Source: Choristoneura fumiferana
Taxonomy: Eukaryota; Arthropoda; Insecta; Lepidoptera; Tortricidae
Assembly (NCBI RefSeq): GCF_025370935.1
Contig: NC_133493.1
Span: 5,133,069 to 5,197,068, forward strand
DNA length: 64,000 bases
Direction of reading: 5' to 3'
The notes under the pieces were generated by a model, which saw only the letters and a list, made by a program, of their open reading frames with translations, was not told where the DNA came from and made no database searches. The translations under genes and the position numbers were made by a program. Shown here one piece after another: positions 45,485 to 55,630 of this stretch. The first letter of the stretch is position 1. Every line of letters starts with the position of its first letter.

Positions 45485-46060
45485 AAAAAAAACCTAAACA
45501 TAACTCTAAACCTAAATGTAGAAAAAAAACGACAAAAGGAAGGATTTATTTTTTTTATAAATTTTACAGGAAACTGCTTGTTTCATAAATTTAATTTTCT
45601 CTAAATTGAACATTTTGAATTAACTTTTTTGTATTTTTATTAAAATCTTCTAATACATTTTTGAATACATTTTGTTCCTACTAGGAAAAATTGACGCACA
45701 ATTTATTTTAACGCCTCTGGTCAATCCAGTTTGTTAAAAAAATATTTCAGTAATTTAATAAAACGTCTTATGTTTATTTTTATATTTCTGCTTTACTTTG
45801 TAATGTAGATTTCGGTGATTAATAACAGTTTTGATAGAACTATTTTGTGAAAACTACCTATTTAAATAAACAAAATCAATAGGTAACAAAATCGATTATT
45901 GGTTATAATAATTTAAAAAAAAATGTACCTAGTTCATTGTAGATTCAATAAATCTGTTAAGTTTCACAACTAATCTAGTTCCAAACTAAACAAAACTTGT
46001 ACGGCCTATTCTTTCGATATTAAAAATCTGAAATACTTCGCATGTATGACGTTCCAGCTC
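45485..46060. other. No gene seen
   Basis: Very A+T-rich; nothing recognised. Confidence 0.35.
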
Positions 46061-46359
46061 CGCCGTGGTGCCCTAGTGGTTTGACCTATCGCCTCTCAAG
46101 CAGAGGGTCGTGGGTTCAAACCCCTGCTCGCACCTCTGAGTTTTTCGAAATTCATGTGCGGAATTACATTTGAAATTTACCACGAGCTTTGCGGTGAAGG
46201 AAAACATCGCGAGGAAACCTGCACAAACCTGCGAAGCATTTCAATGGTGCGTGTGAAGTTCCCAATCCGCACTGGGCCCGCGTGGGAACTATGGCCCAAG
46301 CCCTCTTGTTCTGCCTGTGCCCAGCAGTGGGACGTATATAGGCTGGGATGATGATGACG
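46061..46359 (+). mobile_element. tRNA-derived SINE, copy 6, full length
   Basis: GCCGTGGTGCCCTAGTGGTT, GGTTCAAACCC, CACCTCTGAGTTTTTCGAAA, ACATCGCGAGGAAACCTGCA, CAGCAGTGGGACGTATATAG and a GATGATGATGA tail. With copy 1, the best-preserved member. Confidence 0.86.
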
Positions 46360-46653
46360 GTCCAGCTCGCTTTCGAGCAGATTTTCAATTTCGCATTCCC
46401 AATGTCTGTTTCATAGTAACTTATTCACTATCTTCACTTTTAACTACACTATTTTTAAACCATCAATCCACTTTTGTGCCACTTGGAAGTCCTTGACAAA
46501 GTCTCTCGTCGCATTTTTTCAGTAAAAGCACCAATTAGAAGAGGAATGCAAACACTTTATTTGTCTTTTTAAATTATCAACTATCGTAAAACAGCTGGGA
46601 GACTGAATGACCGAGCGAATTTAAAAAGTAGTGTGATAAAAAAGCTCCAACTC

Positions 46654-46930
46654 TTTGCAGGTGGTAGGACCTTGTGCAAGGTCCGCCCGGATTGCTACCA
46701 CCATCTTGCTCGCTAATCCTGCCGTGAAGCAGCAGTGACTGCACTGTTGTGTTTCGGCGTGGAGAGTAAGACAGCCGGTGAAATTACTGGCACGGGAGGT
46801 ATCCCATCTTAGGCCTCTAGGTTGGCAACGCGTCTGCAATACCCCTGGTGTTGCAGATGTTTATGGGCGGTGGTGATCTCTTACCATCTGGAGACCCATT
46901 TGCTCGTTTGCCATCCAGTCGAAAAAAAAA
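46654..46930 (+). mobile_element. Poly(A) retroposon, full-length copy
   Basis: From TTTGCAGGTGGTAGGACC to CCATCCAGTCGAAAAAAAAA. Matches 55344..55630 with scattered differences. Confidence 0.8.
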
Positions 46931-48087
46931 CTTCTACATGCCTTTAGTATTTACTGTCGATGTCTTCATCAATCTTCTTTTCAGACATTATCATCTCATT
47001 CCTATGTACATCCTGTTTCTGGTCATAAGCCTTCTCTTACAATATGGATTGAGCTGCATGCGGATCCAATTCGCATTAGAAACTTCGCTTACACACCATC
47101 TTCGCAGGAACAAGTAGGTACTATGTATTCCTTAATCGAATATCCTCATCAATCCTCATCAAATGTAATTGTAGACACGAATCCATGGTTCTTTACTTGA
47201 GAAGACATAAATCAAACCACTCGACCTCATTCCTTCATTTCATAAACGTTTCAAAAGCTCACTTCGTGTCAACAATACCTATTGTTAACAATTGTATAAT
47301 CGTCGATGTAGCCACAATGTTTCCGAAGTAACTCCGTTTAAGGGCACCTAATTTTGAACAGTTGAAACACGAGATTATTGAGCTACTTTTCACTGTTTAT
47401 AATTTGACCGTGTAAAAATGACCTACGTGCACAGCAGTGTAAAATTTAAAGAAGGCAGACTCCGTGTATGCAAAAATGACCGTTAAATGTTATTAAATAG
47501 GTACGACAGTGTTGCAGTTAGGCAAACTTTAAAGAAAGCTTTATAAAGAAAATCACAGCAAAATCAATTAACATTACTTTTAATAGACCATGAAAGTTCA
47601 ATCAATGTCCAGTCCACGTGGTTTCACAGCATTTGTTTTAGGCTATATTTTACTAAACTATTTCAGACATTCTTGCTACTCTAGCACCCATCTGGATTAA
47701 GCGCTTAAAGATAGTATATAATTAAAGCTAGTAAACAAATGGAAGCCAGCAACACTCCGACTGACAGACTGACTTGACCACTTTTTCTTCTTCGTTAATC
47801 AATTTATTAGTCTTCGATATTTATTTGTTATTACTTTCTAATGTTGCTATCTTTCTATGTATAGTTTATAGAATATGTGTAAATAAATTATATTGTTCTA
47901 TTTTACATTAAAGCTAGTAGAAACTAAAGTTTAAAGATAGTAGATACTTTTGCAACGTGAAAAAATTGTGCTTCTATAAAAATCTACAGTCCAATTAAAA
48001 TATTGACGTCTGTATTATCAGTATGATTGTATTATGCGGCTTAATATACCTAAACAGTGGTAAGTGACTTAATATTTCCATAGTATG
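46931..48087. other. Intronic, no exon seen
   Basis: No recognised content. Confidence 0.35.
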
Positions 48088-48246
48088 ACTCAAAATCAAA
48101 TCCAAATCATTTATTTTGTAAGTACCTGAATAGGCTGCAAAGGACTATTTTAAGTACATGTCACTTTTTTATCTCAGAGCTTTTGGAAAGACCATGTTTG
48201 TCGAAGAATGAGCCGCAAGAAACTTGGCAGTACAACTGAACTGTTT
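48088..48246 (-). repeat. Non-LTR 3' end (TTTGAA type), reverse copy
   Basis: Reverse complement reads CTGCCAAGTTTCTTGCGGC, ATTCTTCGACAAACATGGTC and a GATTTGGATTTGATTTTG tail. It sits just inside the donor of the distal first exon. Confidence 0.5.
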
Positions 48247-48276
48247 TTAATAGAATAAAGATAATATATTACTCAC

Positions 48277-48288
48277 AAAGGTCTGCAT
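48277..48288 (-). CDS. Distal first coding exon (MQTF) of the Val/Pro-rich gene
   Basis: Minus strand: ATG CAG ACC TTT followed directly by a GTGAGT donor, leaving phase 0. Joined to the exon at 38482 it gives MQTFICLLGLAAACLAGG, a typical insect signal peptide. A very short first exon interrupting the signal peptide is the usual structure of insect cuticle-protein genes. A TATAAAA and an initiator lie just upstream and give a 32-nt leader. The implied intron (38483..48276) is 9,794 bp and full of repeats. No other minus-strand exon with a suitable acceptor and long frame is visible in between. Alternative: the exon belongs to another gene whose second exon I missed. Confidence 0.62.
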
Positions 48289-48316
48289 GTCCGTCGTTTA
48301 CCCCGGTTCTCTGTTG

Positions 48317-48324
48317 CAGTGATA
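48317..48324 (-). promoter_or_regulatory. Initiator and likely start site of the distal promoter
   Basis: TATCACTG on the minus strand, with the expected +1 A at 48320. It is placed by its spacing from the TATAAAA and by its likeness to the arthropod initiator. Confidence 0.45.
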
Positions 48325-48345
48325 CTCTGTAGTGATGCACTTAGG

Positions 48346-48352
48346 TTTTATA
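48346..48352 (-). promoter_or_regulatory. TATA box of the distal promoter
   Basis: TATAAAA on the minus strand. Its first T is 32 bases upstream of the A of an initiator-like TATCACTG (A at 48320), which agrees with the arthropod TCAKT consensus except at one base. The resulting 5' leader is 32 nt with no upstream ATG. Confidence 0.6.
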
Positions 48353-49017
48353 GAGGACGGAAGTGATGGTAGACAGTCGAGCGCGAGAAAGGTATTTGGA
48401 AGTGTTTGGAGCTGTTACAACAGTCGAATTATTGTTTGAAGGAAAAGGAATGCTATTAAATTTATAATTGTCTATTTACATTTTGAATTAGATTTATGAA
48501 CATGTTTGTTGTTTACTTATTTTTGTGTGTTCATTGCTGTGAAAAGCAAAGTGTATCCTTTGCTGCAGCATAGCTCGAAATATTTTAAGAGTATCAAGTA
48601 ATAAAAATATGTTTAAAAATTAAGACTCTCAATTCGTTTATTAAAATTAAACTGCTTTGTTTTGCTAATGTCGTTTGTATCTCGAAACAGATGTTTTCTT
48701 TTTCTTTCTCTTATGAGTCTTCAGGAAAATGAAAAATACCGCCGTGTCTCGTATTCTAGGTGTACTGTACTATGGTGCGTTGTTTGTTGATAACGTTTTT
48801 AATCCCTTCTATCCTTACTAATATTGTAAATACGAAAGTATCTGCCAGTCTATTACGTCTTCACGATTAATCCACTGATCCAATTTAAATGTTTGGTATG
48901 AAGATAGTTTGAGACCCTGGAAATGGCATAGGATAAGATTAGGCCAAAGTACCCTGACTTTACCATACTGGAATGACTGGAGCATTCAAAACTTCATAAT
49001 GAGATCAAAAAAAAAAG
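48353..49017. other. Upstream flank of the distal promoter
   Basis: A+T-rich, no gene or named binding site I can support. Confidence 0.35.
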
Positions 49018-49145
49018 TCAGGGTTGGTTTCACCACTCATGGATAAATTTTATTTGACAGATAAATGTGATGCCGTCTTCGTCTATTCTGACAAAACAAA
49101 CAGAGAAGGCATCACAGATATCTGTCACATAAAATATTATCTTGT
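49018..49145. mobile_element. GTTTCACCA foldback MITE, copy 2 (diverged)
   Basis: GGTTTCACCACTCATGG, GATGCCGTCTTCGTC and GAGAAGGCATCAC show the family centre. The right arm is eroded. Confidence 0.55.
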
Positions 49146-49149
49146 CATA

Positions 49150-49389
49150 ATATCTTGGGACAAATCACACCAATTGACCTAGCCCCAAACTAAGCATAGC
49201 TTGTATGTACTGTGGGTGCTATATAACGGATAGACATACATGTATATATAATAAACGCTTAAATACATACAAACAACCAAGACTCACTACAAATATTCAT
49301 CATACAAATATTTTCCCGTCGCGGAGATCGAACCCGCAACCGCTAGCTTCTTAGTCAGGGTCACTAACAACGTAGATATCCGGTCGTCA
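49150..49389 (-). mobile_element. tRNA-derived SINE, second family, reverse copy
   Basis: Minus strand: GACGACCGGATATCTACGTT head, GGTTCGATCTC B box, then ATATTTGTATGATGAATATT and TTTGGGGCTAGGTCAATTGG. Partner of 24721..24957, and here the B box is present. Confidence 0.7.
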
Positions 49390-49429
49390 CTTAGCATTAA
49401 TCAATGAATAGTGTAACAGGGGGTTTCTG

Positions 49430-49740
49430 GGACGCTACCTGCATCAGCACTTTTGCAGCCTCGCACCTGGGTCGAACCACGAGGACCGCGGGAGCTGCTG
49501 CGGAATCAGCGGCCCTTAGGAAGCGCGAGAAATATTCAGCCCTCTCCAATTACATATTTGTTGCGCTTGCGGTGGAGACGACTGGTTGTTGGTGCTCGGA
49601 GGCTAAGTTTTTTTTTAAAGAGGTAGGACACCGGGGATTAGACTCTCGCTCCGAGTCGTTCTTGATGCAAAGGCTATCTATCGCCGTTCAACGCGGGAAC
49701 GCGGCAAGCGTGTTGGGCACCTTTGCGGCAGGAACGATTC
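49430..49740 (+). pseudogene. Retroelement pol C-terminal remnant (AVQRGNAASVLGTF)
   Basis: An open frame from 49404 reads DATCISTFAASHLGRTTR, AGAAAESAALRKREKYSAL, IFVALAVETTGCWCSEAK and QRLSIAVQRGNAASVLGTF. These are the end landmarks of a widespread invertebrate retroelement pol protein. No reverse transcriptase precedes it. Confidence 0.7.
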
Positions 49741-49802
49741 GAGGCGGTATTTTTTTAATTATAAAAATATTATTTAAGTTAGCTAGTAGATTTATTATTT
49801 AG

Positions 49803-50131
49803 TAGTATTTAGCTCTTAGGTATATGATTGTATTTTCTATAAGTTTATATTCTTAAATAAATTTTCCATCATTAGGTACTTACAGGAATAAAAAAAAATT
49901 AATATGTAAGTTTATTATTTAGTGTCAAATGTCAAAACAGCTGTGGCTGGTGCTCAAGCTAATAATAATTCAGAGTGCACAATAAATAATAATAAGCATT
50001 TATTTTCACCATACAAACGTAGTAATACGAGCACAACAAAAGTTATAACAAAACAATATAGGTAATGTTGTTTAGTTACTAGTAACTTTTGTGAAGGACT
50101 GGAGTCTGAACTAGGAAAATTAATCTAATTA
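49803..50131. other. No gene seen
   Basis: A+T-rich; nothing recognised. Confidence 0.3.
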
Positions 50132-50447
50132 AAATTTTTAACAAAAAAGTAAAACGGACTCAAAAAAAAATGGAACCGACTACAAAACTCTTGAAAATAT
50201 TTTTCTAGGTAGGTACCTACTAGCTCGAAGTCGGTGCCTCAGCACGAGCTAGCAGGAGTGGAACAATAGTCGTCTACCTCACCTACATATACTATGGGTT
50301 TCAATCACTCCTGCTGGACCGTGCTGAGTCACCGACTTCGAGCTAGTATTTAGGTATCTACCTAGAAAAATATTTTCAAGAGTTATGTAGTCGGTTCCAT
50401 TTTTGTTATTTTTTTTGAGTCGGTTTTACTTTTTTGTTAAAAAATTT
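50132..50447. mobile_element. 316-bp foldback MITE with AACAAAAAAGTAAAAC arms
   Basis: Arms of about 125 bp: AACAAAAAAGTAAAACGGACT, ATGGAACCGACTACA, CTTGAAAATATTTTTCTAGG and AGCTCGAAGTCGGTG, and the reverse. Small centre. Confidence 0.8.
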
Positions 50448-50973
50448 GTTTATTTCTCACTGTTTAGTGATTTGTAGCCAAAGTACATATCACAACGATT
50501 CCATTAAGCCCAAACAAGGTTTACGTTGTTTTATAACAGAGTTCCGTTGCCTACCTTCCGGCTTCAGCATCAGTTCAAGTCGAAAGAATCATTAACTTAA
50601 AGCTTCTTCTTAGTCACTTAACTTGGTTTATTATGGTAATCATGATCGTTTATAGACACGCGAGCATTAGGTACTTAGCTTTGACGAGTTCTATTGGCCA
50701 TCTACGGTCTTCTTTATCAGGTCCAGTTTACCAAGTGATACTTTCTTGTCTTAATGCTAAAAATGCCAAAATCGCCATAGGTGTGCCTATAAATTTTGAG
50801 GTTTGCCCTCGATTTCCCAGGGATCCCATCATCAGATCTTAACTTGGTGACAATGGGACTACCTCAGAAGCACATTCTTTCGAATAAAATAAGATTTTTG
50901 AAAATCGGTCCACAATTGACTGAGTAATCGGCGAACATACATTAAAAAAAATACAAACATTGGAACATAGAAC
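50448..50973. repeat. Decayed lepidopteran repeat
   Basis: 50740..50870 has the recognisable TGCCAAAATCGCCATAGGTG, GAGGTTTGCCCTCGATTTCC and ACTTGGTGACAATGGGACTA segments of a common repeat. No functional frame. Confidence 0.45.
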
Positions 50974-51152
50974 CTCATAGTCAAAATACCACAAACGGGA
51001 CTTATCACGCTATTATTACACAAGTAATATTTACCTCGACGTTTCGGCAACGTTACAGTTGCCGTGGTCACGAGTAGACTGAAGTGTGGGGTTTCAAGTC
51101 TGCCTAGCATCGCGAGCGTGATAAGTCCCGTTTGTGGTATTTTGACTATGAG
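50974..51152. mobile_element. Foldback MITE with GGGACTTATCACG ends, copy 2
   Basis: CTCATAGTCAAAATACCAC and reverse at 51134..51152; inside, CCTCGACGTTTCGGC and GTTGCCGTGGTCACG. The centre is inverted relative to 12002..12147. Confidence 0.72.
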
Positions 51153-52257
51153 TGAGAATCACGAAAGTTTAAAAACGTTACATAGAACCTCCTCCTTTTT
51201 TGAAGTCGATTAAAAATACAATGATCACTTTATTTGGGTGTCCATCTAAATAACGAGAGTTATAACGCGTTATTACACAATATCGTTCGTTACAGACGAA
51301 GGAGGCGATGCCGAGTATAATTTCATTTGGGAATTCGGAATTAGTTTGCGACAAGTCATCGGGCATAATCAAAGTTTCTTTATTTAGAGTCGGCTGTGGA
51401 ATTTAGTAGATAATGGGTTTAATATTATAATATCTAGTAGTTAAGATTGTGTCTCGTGAAAAAAATCTTTGTGTTGTCAATTGTCATACAAGATGCACTA
51501 CACTATGTTTAAATACATAATACTTAATATTTGTTTTGGAAACAAACATATATTATATTTGACAGAATTAAATTAAATAGAAATGAAGTATCGAAAATAC
51601 AAACTTAAACATAAATGCAAAGAAAAAGATGCGGGCTATACCGCTACACGACCACTGGACAGGAGTACAGACGATAGTACTATTAGTTATTCTGTGGTAC
51701 AGACACGAATTTTTCCTATGCACCACAAAGTCACTTAATCAGCGACACTAGCGACATCTATGCTTTAGCCCTCATCGAGAAACTTTCAGCACCCCGGAAC
51801 TAACTGCTCACCCCTCGTTGATCGGAGGCTCACCCAGACAAGAGATGTCGCTATTAAGCAATCAAATTAAGATTGGTTTTTGGAGTCTTTTTGGATTTGT
51901 GGATTTTACGGGATGACCGTAAAAGTAACAAAATTGTAGTTGAAATAAAAAACAGAAAAATACACCAAAAACCACATAGAAATTATATAGTTTATTTTGC
52001 TTTAGACAATGGTATAATTGATCTAAAAAATGGTTGGTTTTTTAGAAAAATATGGCTCTGACCATTGGAGGGCAATTTTGCCAGTGTCTAGTAGGTTATG
52101 CCGTCGTACGGTAAAAAAAATCTATAAAACGAAATATGAGAGGTAATAGTGGATGAACGATGACAGCGCGAATCATCGCGTTAGTATCCGAGATAATAAA
52201 TAATGTGCACCGACATGTCTAACAAGATATATTGGCATGCAAACATTGTCATATATA
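51153..52257. other. No gene seen
   Basis: 51181..51240 is the reverse of a repeat end seen near 63736 (CAAAAAAAGGAGGTTCT). Otherwise no content I can name. Confidence 0.35.
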
Positions 52258-52296
52258 TATTTTTTTTATTTGACTGGATGGAAAACGAGCAAGTAT
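52258..52296 (-). repeat. Scrap of a poly(A) retroposon
   Basis: T-rich run then TTTGACTGGATGGAAAACGAG, the last 40 bp of the family in reverse. Confidence 0.5.
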
Positions 52297-52536
52297 ATTC
52301 TAAATAGGTTTACATACAACTTATATTTAGACAGAGCTAGAAAACCTGGCTTAAATATGGCAAAGCAATGAATATAAATAAGATCTGTCAGCAGCAATGC
52401 CCTTGATAATTTCAACGGTCAAATAATTTACATTTCTGTTCGTTTGAATACATTAAATCGTCTCGCTTCAGTGCTTTCCGAGGATTCTTTTGTCAGTTGT
52501 GATTGACTTCTTCAACGTGATGAGAGGACTCTTATC

Positions 52537-52577
52537 TCATCATCATCATCAGTCGGAAGACGTCCACTGATCAACGG
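52537..52577 (-). repeat. RTE 3' end scrap
   Basis: CATCATCATCATCAGTCGGA and AGACGTCCACTG: tail and about 25 bp. Confidence 0.6.
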
Positions 52578-52675
52578 AATATTTAAGTATTATAGACTAG
52601 ATTCTTGAAAAAATATAGTAAGTTCGACAATTAGATATAAAAAAAATATCAGACACGTAGGTATTTTTTATTTTC

Positions 52676-52845
52676 CGACCGCGTATCGGAAGACGAAGCG
52701 TTGGCAGGCCTCCCACTAGGTGGACTGACGACATCTAGAGAGTTGCGGGAAACCGGTGGATGTAAGTGGCTAGTTGTCGTTCACTGTGGCGTTCTAAGGG
52801 GGAGGCCTTTGTTCAGCAGTGGACGTCTTCCGGCTGATGATGATT
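52676..52845 (+). pseudogene. RTE-type 3' end with tail
   Basis: GRPPTRWTDDI-like reading (AGGCCTCCCACTAGGTGGAC), then a frame-broken AGKPVD, WRSKGEAFVQQW and a GATGATGATTA tail. Opposite in orientation to the scrap 100 bp upstream. Confidence 0.72.
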
Positions 52846-52947
52846 AATTATGTTGATTTTTTCTTTTTTTTTAATTTTCAGTATATTAATAGCTGGTTAA
52901 AGTTTTGTCTGAAGTATCATTACGTACCTACGCTTTTTAATAAGGAG

Positions 52948-53096
52948 TGACATTCGCACTCCCAAATCAGCAGTGGGTCAACCAAAATAATGTATCATTT
53001 TAATTTAGACTTAATTTTATTTAAGTTCTAGAACGTCTACATTGAAATCGTGCATTATTTTTAATTGAACCACTGTTGATCTGGGAGTGCGAATCT
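52948..53096. repeat. Foldback with GATTCGCACTCCC arms
   Basis: CATTCGCACTCCCAAATCAG and TTGATCTGGGAGTGCGAATC, with CAGTGGGTCAA mirrored by TTGAACCACTG. A+T-rich centre. Confidence 0.55.
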
Positions 53097-53599
53097 GATA
53101 ATCTAATTGACAAAGAAATAGAATATTTTTTTATGTACCCAGAAATCTATTCAATTAAATAAAGCAATTTCAAATTTGATATGTAAGTGACTAATTATAA
53201 TGGCTAACAAATCTTTCCGATTTTTTTGAAATCCTCATGGAGTGTGGATTACGTACTTTTTTTAACTAGCTGACTAGCTATTACCAATGATGAGTACTAC
53301 GAGTATTTAATGTTTATTACTTAATAACGCAAAAATGAGTAAATGGATTTTTATGAAAACGCACCAAATAATATCTTGTAAATACCTAGCCATGGGTAAA
53401 AATGTAAGGGGTTACAAGGAACGTACAGAGCAAAAATCAGCCGAGAGCGAGTCGGACTCACGTACCGATTGTACTGCACGAATTTTTAATTTTAGTCACC
53501 AGTGTCTATATCTGACACAATAAAACGTGTATAAATTTTAATATCTGATAAGACTCTATTTCTAAAGCTATGATAGAGAAAAATGCAGGTGATTGTAAA

Positions 53600-53996
53600 T
53601 CAAAATATACGCTACATACGGTCGTATCTTCTCATAAAAATCTAGTGTTAGTAGATATTTATTTCTTATTAAAATATACGCAGTCTGAGTTTTTTTTATT
53701 GGTTGGATAGGACATTTTTAAGTTTTAAATTTAAATGTACTTTTGTTTCAGCCATCTTTAATATTAATTTAGGTTCTTGGTCACGGACAGACAGAAGGAC
53801 GAGCAGCTGGGCTACTACGAAACTCGAAACTCGAAGTTCGTATCGTACCGTCCCTCTCGCTCTTGTATTAAATAGTATACATAGGTGTCAGAGGGATCGC
53901 ACGACACGAACTTCGAGTTTCGAGTTTCGTAGTAGCCCTGCAGCGTAGCGATATAACTAGGGTTCCGCTAATCACCTATAGGGCACGGAACCCTCT
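53600..53996 (+). mobile_element. 'GGTTCCG' element with a nested MITE
   Basis: Ends CTAGGGTTCCGCTAATCACC and GGGCACGGAACCCTC. The usual CAGACAGAAGGACGAGCAG before the end is interrupted by the foldback at 53810..53942. Confidence 0.55.
53810..53942. mobile_element. GGGCTACTACGAAACT foldback MITE, copy 2 (nested)
   Basis: Arms of about 35 bp, GGGCTACTACGAAACTCGAA and reverse; GTCCCTCTCGCTCTTGTATT inside. GCAGC lies near both edges and may be the target duplication. Confidence 0.72.
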
Positions 53997-54485
53997 ATCG
54001 CTTTTGTACGAAAAAAATCACGTCTTTTCTTAAAATAGCCTTCGAGAGTAGGTATAGTTTGTGCCAATTCGAAAGTATGAAGGTATTCCTTTCTATCCGG
54101 CCACCAGAAAGTTTTGAACCCACAGATTAAGCAACGGTATTGGTTTTCATTGAGTCTATCAGACATTTGATATCTGTGAGAAGTATAACACAAACGTTGT
54201 ATAGGATTGGGAATTGGGAAATGAAAAGGAAAAAATATTTATTGAACGATTTATCGTTATATAAAAATTAAATAGTTCTTTTCTTTACATTAGTGTTTTC
54301 TTATCTCTAACATGCACCCATACATGCATACAGAGCACCGGGCTACCGGTGATAAGATAACTATGGTACCCGTACTTGGCATACGTGTATCTCGGGGACC
54401 AATAACACCACAGTTTCTCCAAATGTGACTATACCGGCTGACAGATCTTAAACTAAAAGTATTTATTTTGATTTTTATCTCATGT
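53997..54485. other. No gene seen
   Basis: No recognised content. The 73-codon minus frame at 53972..54193 has no known domain. Confidence 0.3.
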
Positions 54486-54717
54486 AGTGTGGGGTAGAAT
54501 TACACCTCTCCATTTCTTCCGTGGATATCGTATGAGGCGAATGAGGATATAGGTAAACCGTTGGTGACAGGCTAGCAACCTGTCACTATTATACCGTTTT
54601 TGTCAAACTTTAAACCTAAAATTGCTAAAAGTGGCTCCGAAGCGGTAACGTTTCGTGTGCTCTGCCTACCCTGAATACAGGCGTGATGTTTGTGGGTTTT
54701 GTATGTGTGTTATTTGA
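54486..54717 (+). mobile_element. GT-tailed retroposon, copy 3
   Basis: ACACCTCTCCATTTCTTCCG, GACAGGCTAGCAACCTGTC, CCGAAGCGGTAACGTTTCGT, then TTTGTATGTGTGTT. Confidence 0.65.
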
Positions 54718-55343
54718 TATAAGGAATTTTAAACTGCACAAATGTGTATATATAATAATGTTTTTTAAAATAATTTAATTTAAAAATCTTGAAATCTCAA
54801 CCGCTAGGCTTAGTCATGAAATTTTGCACAGATGTTTTTAATTCGAGTAATGAATAGTAAGACGATTAGTTAAAAATTAACCCATTTCTTACATAAATAC
54901 GAATACCATCATTTTTATTTTTTTTTATCATTATTCTGGACTGGAATTTTTTTGGCCACCCACTTGCAATATACATTTTATTTATTAACATATTTAATTT
55001 AATATAAAATACTTTTCATCCATTAACCTGTTCTATGAAGGTCGTTTTGTACTTGGATCCTCTACAAATACTAGATATTATGGTTCAAATATCAAATATT
55101 CAAAAACACGCGTCAAAAATTTTCCATTTGAACTCATACTATTTAAAAACAAAACTTGCAATGACCCTTAAAGTCTGCTTGTGTAGGCCATCAAAAATTT
55201 ACACCTGAAATATTATGTCTTAATGCAAATTTGCAAATAAAAATCTAATATGAATAATTGCGGGGCAATACTCCCAAGATTATTTTTCAAACTTCTATAT
55301 TCCAAAATAAATGTCAGCAAAATTAAATTTTCTTCACTGCGCG
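54718..55343. other. No gene seen
   Basis: A+T-rich; nothing recognised. Confidence 0.3.
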
Positions 55344-55630
55344 TTTGCAGGTGGTAGGACCTTGTGCAAGGTCCGCCCGGATTGCTACCACCATCTTGCT
55401 CGCTTATCCTGCCGTGAAGCAGCAGTGCTTGCACAGTTGTGTTTCGGCGTGGAGAGTAAGACAGCCGGTGAAATTACTGGCACCTGAGGTATTCCATCTT
55501 AGGCCTCTAGGTTGGCAACGCATCTGCAATACCCCTGGCGTTGCAGATGTTTATGGGCGGTGGTGATCTCTTACCATCAGGAGACCCACTTGCTCGTTTG
55601 CCATCCAGTCGAATAAAAAAAAAAAAAAAA
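55344..55630 (+). mobile_element. Poly(A) retroposon, best full-length copy
   Basis: TTTGCAGGTGGTAGGACCTT to CCAGTCGAATAAAAAAAAAA, 287 bp. Three full copies (43445, 46654, 55344) share the same 5' end at GCAGGTGGTAGG, so this is a defined unit: a SINE-like element or a fixed 3' end of a LINE. I see no clear A or B box. Confidence 0.8.

Noticed and set aside
55345..55566. 73-codon frame inside the poly(A) retroposon
   Set aside because: Recurs only with the repeat copies and has no domain; treated as chance frame in a non-coding element.
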